Source: Silvibacterium sp. (GTDB taxonomy: Bacteria > Acidobacteriota > Terriglobia > Terriglobales > Acidobacteriaceae). From it: a stretch of DNA of 51,140 nucleotides. Positions 9,562 to 18,793 of the stretch are shown in pieces. Location of the stretch: assembly GCA_030037215.1 (NCBI GenBank), contig JASHRS010000238.1:1-51140 (forward strand), given 5' to 3'. The translations under genes and the position numbers were made by a program. How positions within the stretch are numbered: position 1 is the first letter of the stretch; each line of letters begins with the position of its first letter. The notes beneath the pieces were generated by a model. That model was given only the letters and a program-made list of their open reading frames with translations. It did no database searches and was not told the DNA's origin.

Positions 9562-9779
9562 ACGCTCCTCCAGTAACCCCCGAAAATGGTAACGAGCGCA
9601 TTCGTGCAGTGAAACTGGCACTTTTGACAGTTCTTCGCCGGTGATCGCATTGCGTGAAGATCTGCTGGATGTAATCAGGCGACCAGTACTTCTATGCCGC
9701 AACGTAAGGCTAATAGCGGCTCGTCAACGACATTTTAAAGGTGTTTGACCAGCTGTTTTCACAAGAGTTAATATAAGAG

Positions 9780-9856
<77 letters not shown>

Positions 9857-10096
9857 AAGCTTTTCCTTTCAGTAATTTCCGCGAATCGCAACCATCCGAA
9901 TTTTTGAGCGTTATCAATCAGGACCTATCGCGACTTAAACAAGCGCCTGGCCATGTTACGCATATGCGTTTCCGGAGGCTGAACGTTCAGTCCTACCTGA
10001 ATCATCCGACTTCGGAAGGCTTAACCAGCAGGGAAATGTTACTGTCTGCTTGGATGGTCAGCGATTCGCCAAGCAAATTTCCTCACCCGTGCGGCG

Positions 10097-10507
10097 TCAC
10101 GTGATCTGCTGAACCCACTGTTTCCGCCAAGCCGGCGCCTCGAAGGGATCCGCAAAGTACTGTGTTTCCCGCGCAACCTTGTCGTCCCTGAACTCCATGA
10201 TGCTCACGGTGTAGGACGGCTTGTCATCATATGTCAGGATGAATTCGGTAATCCAAAGATCACCGCTGCCAATGATTCGTTGGATAGCAAACCGCTTTTT
10301 GCTCGGCTGACTAGCGCGCTGGTTCTGTATGTTGCATCGACCGCTGGTTCGCTCGCCTGACTGCGGGTAATCCAGCACTGCGTCCTCGTGATAGATACGG
10401 TGCTCCGTTTCAAAATCGTTGGCATCGGAGGCCGCCCAATGCTGATCCAGTGCCGCACGGATCTGCTCTTCGTGCATGGTCTGCTCTGGCTGCGGTTTTG
10501 CATTCAT
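10097..10507 (-). CDS. NTF2-like / SnoaL-like protein
   Basis: About 136 residues forming the alpha+beta cone fold of the NTF2/SnoaL superfamily: an N-terminal helix (EEQIRAALDQHWAA), then DANDFETEHRIYHEDAVLDYPQSGE, then strands ending with an aromatic-rich segment (FADPFEAPAWRKQW). Such proteins are small isomerases, hydrolases or binding proteins. Two starts compete. ATG 10513 overlaps the aldo/keto-reductase stop (ATGA). ATG 10507 has an AGGTGAT ribosome site at a better distance and is used here. It is co-transcribed with the reductase; its substrate is unknown. Confidence 0.75.
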   Translation of the reverse strand: MNAKPQPEQTMHEEQIRAALDQHWAASDANDFETEHRIYHEDAVLDYPQSGERTSGRCNIQNQRASQPSKKRFAIQRIIGSGDLWITEFILTYDDKPSYTVSIMEFRDDKVARETQYFADPFEAPAWRKQWVQQIT

Positions 10508-10512
10508 ATTCA

Positions 10513-11448
10513 TCACCTTTGTGGAATGAAACCAGGAACACCGGTTTTTACCACTGGATTCAGCCTCTGCCTGGTCTGAATGCAATTGATTTCGTCAAGC
10601 GCATCTTCCGGAAGAACAGAGATGTCGAAATTCTCTCGCGCGCGAGCCGCAGTCCTGGGCGTGGTAAGCAGAGCCGTGCCGCGCTGTACTGCCCAGGCCA
10701 ACAATACCTGTGCCGGCGTCTTTCCCACTCGCGCGGCGATAGCCAAGATGACTGGATCTTCGAGCGGGCCCGGTCTCATCCCGTGACCTAATGGCGCAAA
10801 AGCCAAAAACACAATGCCCTTTTCCTTGCAGAATTCCAATAGCTCCGTTTCCGGCAGATACGGATGCGCTTCTACCTGAACCACGGCCGGTTTGATTCTC
10901 GCTGATTCATAGAGAGGTTTCAGTTCGTCTAAACCGATGTCCGATAGTCCGATGGCCCGGCACTTGTCATGATCCACAAGAGTTTCCATCGCTTTCCAAG
11001 TGTCGAACAACGTCACGTCGCGGTCGTAAATCACATTGCCGTTTTGATCCCGTGGGTCCTGGTCGTCTCCAGGCTGAAATGCGAACGGAGTGTGAATGAG
11101 ATAGAGATCCAAATACAGGATTCCGAGTCTGTCCAGACTCGCCTCGAAGGCCGGTTCGACGCGCTCTGGCCGATGATTGGAGTTCCACAGCTTTGTGGTG
11201 ACAAAAATGTCTTCGCGCGCGATCCCTTGAGCGGCAAGTCCTGTTTGCAGCGCCCTGCCTACCTCGCGCTCGTTCCGGTATCGTTCCGCGCAATCAAAAT
11301 GTCGAAAGCCGGCTTCCAGTGCGTCTCTGGTCGCAGTGATGGTCACATCTGCGGCGGGAATTAAGGTACCAAAGCCGAGTGCGGGCATATGGCCGGCTCC
11401 ACGGTTGAGTGGAAATCTCGTCATCCGCAGATCAGAAGATCCAATCAT
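10513..11448 (-). CDS. Aldo/keto reductase
   Basis: 311 residues. The AKR catalytic tetrad is visible: Asp and Tyr in HFDCAERYRNE, Lys in TTKLWNSNH, and His in LYLIHTPFAF. The C-terminal cofactor segment (GTALLTTPRT...ENFDI) is also present. AKRs reduce aldehydes and ketones with NADPH in the cytoplasm. The fold is full length. The stop codon overlaps the start of the NTF2-like gene, so the two are likely one transcript. Physiological substrate cannot be deduced. Confidence 0.92.
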   Translation of the reverse strand: MIGSSDLRMTRFPLNRGAGHMPALGFGTLIPAADVTITATRDALEAGFRHFDCAERYRNEREVGRALQTGLAAQGIAREDIFVTTKLWNSNHRPERVEPAFEASLDRLGILYLDLYLIHTPFAFQPGDDQDPRDQNGNVIYDRDVTLFDTWKAMETLVDHDKCRAIGLSDIGLDELKPLYESARIKPAVVQVEAHPYLPETELLEFCKEKGIVFLAFAPLGHGMRPGPLEDPVILAIAARVGKTPAQVLLAWAVQRGTALLTTPRTAARARENFDISVLPEDALDEINCIQTRQRLNPVVKTGVPGFIPQR

Positions 11449-11627
11449 GGTTACCCATCCGAGCTATTTTGCGTCTAGCGTCGCCGCGTAGATTCAAGAT
11501 TAGATGCAGGGTGCTGCCTATGCCGCCAGCCAGGCGCTCGCCTTCCCAGGTTTGAGCACCCTCTCCAAGGCTCAATGAACCCTATTTTCACGACTGAGCT
11601 TATCCCAGAGGCGCCATGCTTTAAAGC

Positions 11628-12308
11628 TTATGCTTTGATGAGGCTGGCTTCTGACATGGCAACTACATATGGATTGACAAGACACTCATGCTGCAAGCGA
11701 TAACGAATCAGCTCTGCAACGGTGATCATTTTCAGGCCGTGGGTGCTACAGAATGCAATAAGGTCAGGAACTCTTGCCATCGTTCCGTCCTCATTCATGA
11801 TTTCGCAGATGACGCCCGCGGGCGTCATTCCAGCCATACGCGTCAGGTCGATGGCTGCTTCCGTTTGCCCGCCTCGCACAAGCACACCGCCCTCTCGCGC
11901 TCTTAGAGGAAATATATGTCCAGGGCGACCGAGGTCGGAAGGGCGAGTAGCAGGATCAATCGCACACAGAATAGTCTGAGCACGGTCATAGGCAGAGATG
12001 CCCGTCGTCACGCCGCGTCCCAGGGCATCGATAGACTCCGTGAATGCAGTGCCGAATCGCGCGGTATTCCGGGAGGTCATCTGGCGCAGATCAAGAAACT
12101 CCAGACGCTCCCGCGTCATCGCAAGGCAGATGAGCCCGCGCCCATATCTAGCCATAAAGTTCACAGTTTCCGGGGTAATGGCTTCAGCGGCTATGGTAAG
12201 GTCGCCTTCGTTCTCGCGGTCCTCGTCGTCGACAACGACAATCATGCGCCCGGCGCGAATCTCTTCCAGCGCCATTGGGATATCTGCGAACGGTGAATTT
12301 CCCTTCAT
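11628..12308 (-). CDS. ribB: 3,4-dihydroxy-2-butanone 4-phosphate synthase (stand-alone RibB)
   Basis: 226 residues, close to the stand-alone RibB length. The metal-binding loop [11 protein letters not shown], the [14 protein letters not shown] segment, the [19 protein letters not shown] loop and HxExxxDL-type residues (QTEAAIDL) are all intact, so it should convert ribulose 5-phosphate to the four-carbon flavin precursor. ATG 12308 is preceded by a near-perfect AGGAGGTGATC. A start further upstream (12458) is rejected because it would run through the promoter repeats. In many bacteria RibB is fused to RibA; here RibA is a separate gene 14.5 kb away under the same box type. No FMN riboswitch is seen upstream. 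Confidence 0.95.
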   Translation of the reverse strand: MKGNSPFADIPMALEEIRAGRMIVVVDDEDRENEGDLTIAAEAITPETVNFMARYGRGLICLAMTRERLEFLDLRQMTSRNTARFGTAFTESIDALGRGVTTGISAYDRAQTILCAIDPATRPSDLGRPGHIFPLRAREGGVLVRGGQTEAAIDLTRMAGMTPAGVICEIMNEDGTMARVPDLIAFCSTHGLKMITVAELIRYRLQHECLVNPYVVAMSEASLIKA

Positions 12309-12426
12309 GTGATCACCTCCTCGATGCCAGGACTTATGCTGGGTGCTTTTCTGTTCCGAGGCGTTTGCGGCGCGCAATCCGTGGCCAGAAGAGGATGTCC
12401 TTGCAATCTGGTCGTCATCTGTTGCC

Positions 12427-12479
12427 AATCTAGGCTGCCGCAGATGCGGAGTTGTCAATTAGCTGTCATTGGATTGTCA
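12427..12479 (-). promoter_or_regulatory. Regulon box 1: three 11-bp-spaced repeats plus -10, ribB promoter
   Basis: On the plus strand TTGTCA (12452), CTGTCA (12463) and TTGTCA (12474) are spaced exactly 11 bp apart. On the ribB strand they read TGACAA/TGACAG/TGACAA toward the gene. Nineteen bp past the gene-proximal hexamer lies TAGATT (12432-12427), the inferred -10. Predicted transcription start is about 12420, giving a leader near 110 nt. Confidence 0.7.
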
Positions 12480-12520
12480 CAAGTCCGGAGGGATATTTTC
12501 CCAAAGAATCGCAGCCTGAA

Positions 12521-13240
12521 CTATGGCAGATCGGAATACGGAGATTGGGAATCCTGGGCATACGGCTTGCCATACATATTCATATGAGAGCCTGCTTCGG
12601 CAGCGGCAATAGGGGCCTGCAAGGTGCCGAGGTCGATGGGGCCGGACGAGAATCGCACGGTGCGGTCAAGACCGTCCAGAAAAGATTGCGGCACGCCTTC
12701 GACCCAGATATGCAGCCGGTATTCGCCGGGCGGGATATGCTGCAGCAGCAGTGTGTCATCCGCATCCGCGATGGCGTAGAGCGGCGTGGTCAGCGTAATG
12801 ATGACAGCGCTCATCTCCGGATGAATATTGCAGAAGATGTAGGAGACTCCAGCGCGCGAGAAGGTGACTGACTTGCTCGAGCCGGCTTCGTAAAGGCCTA
12901 AGTCGAATCGCTTGCCATCAAAGAGCGAGAAGACGTTGTGAAAAAACGGGTCCTCATTCGGAAAGGCGACAACACTACCCACAGGAATGACCTGGAGATG
13001 CGGAAGGAAGGTGCGATTCTTTTGCAGCAGCGTGTAATGTCCAGGAAGAAAAGGAGCGGTCGTCATGCCCGTCATCGGATCTAGCCAGATCACGGCCGGC
13101 ACAGCGCGATGTTTCCCCCCCAGCGAAGAGACGATGCGAAGACGCAGCTCAGCCGAGGGTCTTTCCCGGGCGTGCAACGGCCCAGACGCCAGAATGACGC
13201 TGCAAAACATACAGATTCCAAACCTGATCAGCCGTCTCAA
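12521..13240 (-). CDS. Secreted cupredoxin-like protein with type-1 copper ligand set
   Basis: 239 residues with a signal peptide (hydrophobic run to ASGPLHA). The central domain carries FPNEDPFFHNVFS (His near residue 100) and FCNIHPEM (Cys, His and Met near 137-142), the spacing of a plastocyanin-like mononuclear copper site, here in a beta-sandwich related to methylamine-utilisation-type proteins. The last third (GEYRLHIWVEG) looks like a carboxypeptidase-regulatory-like strand set. Expected role: periplasmic electron carrier or copper binder. The start is a TTG (13240) whose last two bases overlap the porin gene stop (TTGA); AGGG lies 8 nt upstream. It is the last gene of the operon starting at 19628. 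Confidence 0.8.
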   Translation of the reverse strand: MRRLIRFGICMFCSVILASGPLHARERPSAELRLRIVSSLGGKHRAVPAVIWLDPMTGMTTAPFLPGHYTLLQKNRTFLPHLQVIPVGSVVAFPNEDPFFHNVFSLFDGKRFDLGLYEAGSSKSVTFSRAGVSYIFCNIHPEMSAVIITLTTPLYAIADADDTLLLQHIPPGEYRLHIWVEGVPQSFLDGLDRTVRFSSGPIDLGTLQAPIAAAEAGSHMNMYGKPYAQDSQSPYSDLP

Positions 13241-14829
13241 AACTTGTACCCTGCGCCCAAGCCAAGAATATTGCTCGCCGAGGATGGGCCCGTAACAGGC
13301 GTGCTCTGGAGATGCCGGTATTCCAGCGAGAACAGCAGGTATGCGCTGGGGCTGTAGATTACATTGCCGGTATAGGTGCGGCTTCTGTCCAGGTCCTGAT
13401 ACAGCGTATTCCCGGGGATGGCATACTGCCGGAGCTCACTGGCAAACACGTCATCTATTCCAAAAGCGGCATTCACCTCCAGCCTCTCCGAGAACTTTTC
13501 CTTGAGCTGCGCCCAGCCTCCTACATCGTCCAGCGGGCGGAAGTAGTAACCCGTCTCGTCCTCGTCAGGTTTAAAGGCGAAGTCCTTGTACGCGCCTCCA
13601 CCCAGTCCACCCAGAGCCAGTCCACGATAGAAGCTACCCGTGAACTGAAGATGGGCCGGCAGAAGCAGCCCGGCATCGAGCGTGCTCGCCCATGAATCGA
13701 AACCGTGGCCGATAAAGGTTGAGTAATGAGGCGCAAAATATCCGCCTATGCCGAAGTGGTTATAAGGCTGGTCATTGCTCATGCTGTGCCCCAGCAAAGC
13801 AATGCGCGCCTCCACGCCAGGCCACCGGCTCTGCTCAGCACTGCTGGGTGGTGTTGTGGTTGCTCCTGCCTGTTGAGGCGTGAGCGGCGCATCGCTCACA
13901 TCCACCAGCACTGCCTGCAGGCGGAGCGTACGTCCATGCAAGGCGTCTAAGTCCTGGTTGACGCCCAGTTGCGGGTTCCATGTCCACAGGTTTCCTGACC
14001 ATGCAAGCGCCGGGACGGCAACCGCAGTAAGAGAGGTGGGCGTATCAGGACTGAAGATCGGGCGATCAAGGGAGAAGTAGGCATCCGTATGGTTCCACTG
14101 CAGCCCGGCGTGAGCGGTGCGAAGACGGAGCAGTGTTGCATTGGAATTGTAATAGCCGAAATAAGCGCCCCCATTGGGAGAGGTGCCGTCAAAATCTACA
14201 CGCAGGTCGGCATAGCTGCTCGCGCCAAACAAATGCGGCCCGCGCGCATCCAGTCCCAAGATGCTCTGGCGAACGGATGCTCCCGTGCTGCCGGAGCCGG
14301 GAATAGCTACAGTCGGTGTTGCCGGCATATCGACTGCCTTGGTATTTACAAAACCGTTTAGCAGCAACAGCCCGGTGATCTTTACCGGATAGCGCGATTC
14401 GCTCTCCACCTTGGCCTGTTCCAGCGTTGCGATCTGGGTTTCGTCCATCGCCTGACGTTCATGCATGTCGTCAACCGCCGCGCCGGCGCTCTGCGAACCA
14501 GCAGAAGGTGACGAAGAAGAATTGGAAACAGAACTGGGAGCCACATCCGCAGCGCCGGGTCTGCTTTGTGCCATCTGGCTCTGCAGTTCGCTCAGCTGTT
14601 TCCGCATCTCTTCCAGTTCGTGCTGTGACTGCTCCAATTGAGCCTGCGTGCGCGCCATGGCCTCGGTCAGCTTCTGCACCTGCTGCGCGAGAGGTTCGGA
14701 ATCTTCGCTTTGTGCATGAGCACGTGGGCTGATCATGCACGCCACGGCAAGAAGGAGAGGCAAAAATCTCCAGCGGCCACGGAAATTCGGGCCGGAAGAC
14801 CGAGGCTGTCTACATCCGTACGTTCTCAT
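13237..14829 (-). CDS. Outer-membrane porin-like beta-barrel with N-terminal coiled coil
   Basis: 530 residues: signal peptide, then a heptad-rich coiled coil (about residues 42-90, repeated Gln/Leu/Glu), a Ser-rich linker, and a region of about 380 residues with alternating aromatic/polar strands ending in a C-terminal Phe (LGAGYKF), the usual outer-membrane insertion signal. This layout resembles DcaP/OprP-like trimeric porins whose N-terminal coiled coil projects into the periplasm. Family assignment is by architecture only. AGGTGAT lies 5 nt before the ATG, and the first 20 bp overlap the kinase 3' end. Together with the kinase and regulator it suggests a sensor linked to uptake or surface status. 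Confidence 0.75.
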   Translation of the reverse strand: MRTYGCRQPRSSGPNFRGRWRFLPLLLAVACMISPRAHAQSEDSEPLAQQVQKLTEAMARTQAQLEQSQHELEEMRKQLSELQSQMAQSRPGAADVAPSSVSNSSSSPSAGSQSAGAAVDDMHERQAMDETQIATLEQAKVESESRYPVKITGLLLLNGFVNTKAVDMPATPTVAIPGSGSTGASVRQSILGLDARGPHLFGASSYADLRVDFDGTSPNGGAYFGYYNSNATLLRLRTAHAGLQWNHTDAYFSLDRPIFSPDTPTSLTAVAVPALAWSGNLWTWNPQLGVNQDLDALHGRTLRLQAVLVDVSDAPLTPQQAGATTTPPSSAEQSRWPGVEARIALLGHSMSNDQPYNHFGIGGYFAPHYSTFIGHGFDSWASTLDAGLLLPAHLQFTGSFYRGLALGGLGGGAYKDFAFKPDEDETGYYFRPLDDVGGWAQLKEKFSERLEVNAAFGIDDVFASELRQYAIPGNTLYQDLDRSRTYTGNVIYSPSAYLLFSLEYRHLQSTPVTGPSSASNILGLGAGYKF

Positions 14830-16702
14830 CTGGTATCACCTGATCGTGAACGCCGGCCTCCGGTAGATCCACCTTATCTTGCAGGGAAAGCCCGCGCGCC
14901 ACGGCTAATTGAAAAATTGTCTTACCGGGACAGCTTTCCAGCAGAACAACATTCCCTCCATGCTCCCGAGCGATGCAGTTGGCAAGGGTCAGCCCAAGTC
15001 CAGTGCCCTTCTGCTTGCCTTCGCTCACGAAAGGTTCGAAGAGACTCATGCGGATGTTCGCCGAAACGCCCGGTCCGTTATCGGTTACGCAAACGAGGAT
15101 GCGCTGCTCTTCGGTCTTCAGGGCTACATGCACGCTAGCCGGCCCGTCAAGGCGGGCCGCCTGGCATGCATTCAGTAAAAGGTTGAAAACCGCGCGCTCG
15201 ATCTGCTTGCAATCCACGATAGCCATGGTTTCCGCGGGATTGACGTAGCTGGTTGTCAGCGCCACACCCTCCGCATCCGGATGTGACCGAATCAGGCCCA
15301 CTGCCCGCTCCACCAGTGTGGCCATAAGCTCTGGCTGCCTTCGTATATTTGAGCCGGTACGGCTGAAAATCAGCAGAGATTCGATCATGTCTGCGGTACC
15401 GTTCACCGCCGCACGGATATCGGCAAATATCTCGGTGCGCTCTTTCATGGATAGTCGATCGGAAGCGAGGAATTCGGCATTGGCAAAGATGGCGGCAAGA
15501 TAATGCCGCAGGTCGTGAGAGACAGAGCTGGCCATTCGCCCGATCGTCGCCAGCCGCTCGGACTCGAGGATGGTCTGGTTCGCTTTCTGGATTTGACGGC
15601 GCATGGAGGCAAATGCAATGCTCAGTTGCCGCACCTCTTGCGTGCCATGGCGCGGCACGTGGTGCTTCACATCTCCAAGCCCGAATGCGCGCACACTGTG
15701 CGAAAGCTCTTCGAGCGGGCGTGTCACCAGCCGCGATATCACAGCCATCAGGACCATGCCGGAAAGAAGCGCCAGAATGCCGATAATAAGCACCATGCGG
15801 TCGATGCGGCTGATCCATTGATTTGCTGGTTCAAGAGATTTCAGCACCACCAACTGCAAAGGAGCTGTCGCCGCGGCGGAAAGGTCTTCTGTGGTGGCGA
15901 GAAACTGCGAGTTTCCAAGCTTTACAGCTACCGGCGCACGCGGCATCACGGAGAGTGTGCCGGATTGCTTCACAAGGCCTGCCTGGAGCCCCGTCGCAAG
16001 CGTGCTGGCGAGGATCTGGTGCCCGCTAAGGAATGTGGCTTCGACCCCAGTGGGCTGGCTGATCTCCGGCACTGTACGCTCAATGGAAATACCGCTCAGC
16101 ACATATCCCAGCAGCGTTCCGTCCTGATCGCTGCCGAAGTAGAGCGGCCGCAGCGCGCAGGCATACAGCGATTCGCCATCGATCAAATAGTGCATATGCG
16201 GTGAGGTAAGAAGACGTTTCATTCCCGTGCGCAGGGTATCGTCGGCGGACGCTCCTCTGACATAGGCTGCGACAACTCGACCGCCGGGATCAGCAAGCAT
16301 AAACAGATCGGTGCCACTCAGCTCCCAGAACTCGGCCGCGCCATCCTGGATGGTAAGATCGTCCCCGCTCGTCATCAAGGCCTTCAGCGTGGGTAGTTCC
16401 GCAAGCAGCGCATTCTCGCGCGCAAGCGCACCCAGCCTCTCCGCCTGCAAATTCTGGAAGGCCACAACCGATTGGTCCAAATCCCGCGACAGGTTGCTAG
16501 TTACTTGCTCTCGCAGGTGGTGACGGATCAGCAGCAGGCTGACGCCAGTTACGAAAGCGATCACAAGCGCCATGCTGACGACCAAAAGCGCGTAGGTACG
16601 GATTCCCTGTTTCTCTTCGGCGCGTACTGTTCCCTGCATGGCTTCGTCTTCAGGGTGCGGGCCGCGCGTTACATCAAGGGACAAATTTGTATCCTGCGCC
16701 AT
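14810..16702 (-). CDS. Membrane sensor histidine kinase with extracytoplasmic sensor and HAMP domain
   Basis: 630 residues. TM1 is near residues 36-60. A large periplasmic sensor of about 240 residues (dCache-like by size) follows, then TM2 near 303-325 and HAMP (RPLEELSHSVRAFGLGD). The dimerisation helix has SHDLRH with the phospho-acceptor His near 396. The ATPase domain has NLLLNACQA, DNGPGV and GTGLGL, so it is catalytically complete. A 25-residue C-terminal tail follows the ATPase core. The start overlaps the regulator gene by 29 bp and has no ribosome site, suggesting coupling. It should phosphorylate the adjacent OmpR-type regulator in response to an unknown extracytoplasmic ligand. 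Confidence 0.93.
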   Translation of the reverse strand: MAQDTNLSLDVTRGPHPEDEAMQGTVRAEEKQGIRTYALLVVSMALVIAFVTGVSLLLIRHHLREQVTSNLSRDLDQSVVAFQNLQAERLGALARENALLAELPTLKALMTSGDDLTIQDGAAEFWELSGTDLFMLADPGGRVVAAYVRGASADDTLRTGMKRLLTSPHMHYLIDGESLYACALRPLYFGSDQDGTLLGYVLSGISIERTVPEISQPTGVEATFLSGHQILASTLATGLQAGLVKQSGTLSVMPRAPVAVKLGNSQFLATTEDLSAAATAPLQLVVLKSLEPANQWISRIDRMVLIIGILALLSGMVLMAVISRLVTRPLEELSHSVRAFGLGDVKHHVPRHGTQEVRQLSIAFASMRRQIQKANQTILESERLATIGRMASSVSHDLRHYLAAIFANAEFLASDRLSMKERTEIFADIRAAVNGTADMIESLLIFSRTGSNIRRQPELMATLVERAVGLIRSHPDAEGVALTTSYVNPAETMAIVDCKQIERAVFNLLLNACQAARLDGPASVHVALKTEEQRILVCVTDNGPGVSANIRMSLFEPFVSEGKQKGTGLGLTLANCIAREHGGNVVLLESCPGKTIFQLAVARGLSLQDKVDLPEAGVHDQVIPDENVRM

Positions 16703-17411
16703 AGATTGTCAGAAAATACTTCGGATTTGCAGGATCAGGTTCCAGCTTTTGACGCAACTTCAGGACCTGGTTATCTACCGTTCGCGTCGTTGGGTAAAAA
16801 TTGTATCCCCAAACTTCATTCAGCAGGACATCGCGTGTCAGAACCCGTTCGACATTCTCCGTAAAGAACTTCAATAGCTTGAACTCATGGGCCGTAAGAA
16901 CGACGGGGTTCCCGCTGCGCTTGAGGGTCATCTTCTTGAAATCGGCCTCGCAATCGCCGAAGCGATAGACCACATCCTGCGCAGGTTTGCGCTGCCTGCG
17001 GATGGCCGCCTGCACCCTTGCCATAAGCTCCCTGGGGCTGAAGGGCTTCGTGACATAATCATCCGCACCCAGCTCAAGCAGCAGCACCTTGTCCGCGACT
17101 TCCGTGATGGCGCTAAGCACGATAAGGGGAACCTCGCTTGAAATGCTTTTCAAGGTCTGGCAAAGCTCCCGCCCCGAGATGTTCGGAAGGATTAAATCGA
17201 GGACCACCGCCAGCGGTTGTTCGCTTCGGAACAGGTCCAGCCCAGTACGCCCGTCACCCGCGACGACCGCCGTATAGCGCTCTTCTGTGAAGATCCTGCG
17301 CAGCACCTTCTGCATCCGGGGATCGTCTTCCACGATGAGGATCGTACCCAAGCTTGGCGCGGAGGGAAGATCGGGTTGGGTGTCTATTGTCATCTCAATG
17401 CTGTGGACCAT
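16674..17411 (-). CDS. OmpR/PhoB-family response regulator, candidate master of the boxed regulon
   Basis: 245 residues. Receiver domain: acidic pair VEDDP near residues 28-31, phospho-acceptor Asp in VVLDLILPN near 72, conserved Thr/Ser in IVLSA, and Lys in TKPFS. The winged-helix output domain (about 150-245) has LTAHEFKLLKF, VWGYNFYPTTRTVDNQVLKLRQKL and YGAGYKF, typical of PhoB-type DNA binding to tandem 11-bp direct repeats. ATG 17411 is preceded by GGAGG at 8 nt. It lies in the operon led by the CuA gene, which itself has a repeat box, so positive autoregulation is likely. That this protein binds the boxes is inference from family and location. Confidence 0.95.
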   Translation of the reverse strand: MVHSIEMTIDTQPDLPSAPSLGTILIVEDDPRMQKVLRRIFTEERYTAVVAGDGRTGLDLFRSEQPLAVVLDLILPNISGRELCQTLKSISSEVPLIVLSAITEVADKVLLLELGADDYVTKPFSPRELMARVQAAIRRQRKPAQDVVYRFGDCEADFKKMTLKRSGNPVVLTAHEFKLLKFFTENVERVLTRDVLLNEVWGYNFYPTTRTVDNQVLKLRQKLEPDPANPKYFLTIYGAGYKFVP

Positions 17412-17435
17412 GGCTCATGCCTCCATCCATCCTAA

Positions 17436-18778
17436 TTATTTTGGCTGATTCATCGTCTCCATCGCGCGCGATAAGCCAGAAATTACAATCGGATGACAAT
17501 TATGAAGAGGGGCATTTTCACGGCTCAATGGCAAGCTCCATCGAGTACCTTGCTCCTCTGCAATCACACCGATCAGGACCACGCACCACAGTGGAAGAAG
17601 AAGGTCAAAGGCATCAGCCTCGGCGAGGCCACGGATCACAATGAAAAGCAGGAAGCAAAGCAGAAGCGGCCTCGTTGGCTCCTGCCTGAGCTTGCGTAGC
17701 TGGCGGTAAAGGCTTCCGTACAGGCCGGTGAGCACAACAACCCCTGCGGCACCGTAGGCATAAAACTGCTGCAGCACTTCATTCTCCGCGTGCCGCGCCT
17801 CGAACTGCTCGTTCCCAAAAGGCGGTACTACCTTCCACCACGCGTCGAAGCCATGCCCGATCCACAGCGTCCAGGGGTGATCGAAGGTGGCGCTGAACAC
17901 ATATAGCCATATGGCTGTGCGGCCGGTCAGCGTCTCGGCCTGATTGCCAGCGGTCGTGTAGACATCGTAATAGGCTTCAAACAATCCCCAGAACGCCAGG
18001 ATGAGAGCCACGGCCAGGAAAATCAGCGCCATCCTCTTCCTGCGGCTGATAGACCGATCGCAGCACAGGAGAACAGCTTCGCTGATGAAAAACGCGACTA
18101 GCGTCGTTTTGCTCAGGCTGCGAATCAAGGTAATGGTCAGGAAGAGCACGGCGATTCCCCACTTCTCGCCGCTACGGCGCATAAGGTATTGGGCAAAGAA
18201 AATCGCGAATGCGCAGACATTTCCAATCTCATTGGCATTGAAGTAAAGGTTGTCGCCCAGCCGCAGGTCGGCCTGCACCGGCATGATCCATGCGATGAGA
18301 GCCAGACAACACGCGCTCCAGATAAAACCCTTCAACAGAGACTGCGACTCCGCAAGCGCAGATTCGCGGCAAAGGAGCAGGGACACAATGCCGACATCGG
18401 CAGTCAGGCCAACCCAGTAAACTATCGAATCGGCAACTGAAGATGTATCGCTCCACAGCAGACTGCAGAGAGAGAGAAGCAGAAAGGCAAGTACCCACCG
18501 AAAACCAGGTGCGCATGTCAACCGCCGGAACACAGCGCGCGGCGGAATTGAAGTGTCAAAGCAAACAAGGCCGAACAGCAGAAGGTCGATACCTATGGCG
18601 ATGGCGGTTCCAGTGCTGGGATCGAGTCCATGAGCTGGACGCCGAGGAAAGTGAACACAAGCCGGAAGCAGAAAAAGAAACCAGCGGCAAATGCAAGGGC
18701 TCGCATGTGCACCGGCTTCGCGGTTATCTCCTCGATGAAAAGGGTTGAGCTCACACAATTCTCTTCTGCCGATGCCAT
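17436..18778 (-). CDS. O-antigen ligase/polymerase (Wzy/WaaL)-family membrane protein, with apparent one-base frameshift
   Basis: The C-terminal 397 codons (17436-18629) encode about ten hydrophobic segments and a large periplasmic loop with GHGFDAWW and EARHAENEVLQQFYAYG, typical of O-antigen ligases and Wzy polymerases. The natural N-terminus is in another frame: ATG 18778 opens 50 codons with a membrane segment (ALAFAAGFFFCFRLVF) ending at 18629. Restoring one G near 18629 would join both into about 447 residues. The longer same-frame reading to 18869 overlaps the cytochrome gene and translates to implausible residues. So this is either a sequencing indel, phase variation or a recent pseudogene. 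Role if intact: polymerising or ligating lipid-linked glycan at the periplasmic face. Confidence 0.75.
17483..17500. promoter_or_regulatory. Reverse-oriented pair of 11-bp repeats upstream of the response regulator gene
   Basis: TTACAAT (17483) and TGACAAT (17494) are 11 bp apart on the plus strand, about 70 bp upstream of the regulator start and inside the 3' end of the O-antigen ligase gene. Orientation is opposite to the other boxes relative to the gene, and no matching -10 is found on the plus strand. It may be a secondary or repressing site, or chance. Confidence 0.3.
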
Positions 18779-18793
18779 TCGGACTCGGCGTTC

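Noticed and set aside
12452-12479. A classical Pho regulon controlling phosphate starvation
   Set aside because: Spacing and the TGTCA core resemble a Pho box, but no pst, pho or phosphatase gene is in the window, so the signal cannot be named as phosphate.
12309-12520. FMN riboswitch upstream of ribB
   Set aside because: None of the conserved RFN-element sequence blocks is seen on the ribB strand; the region holds the repeat box instead.
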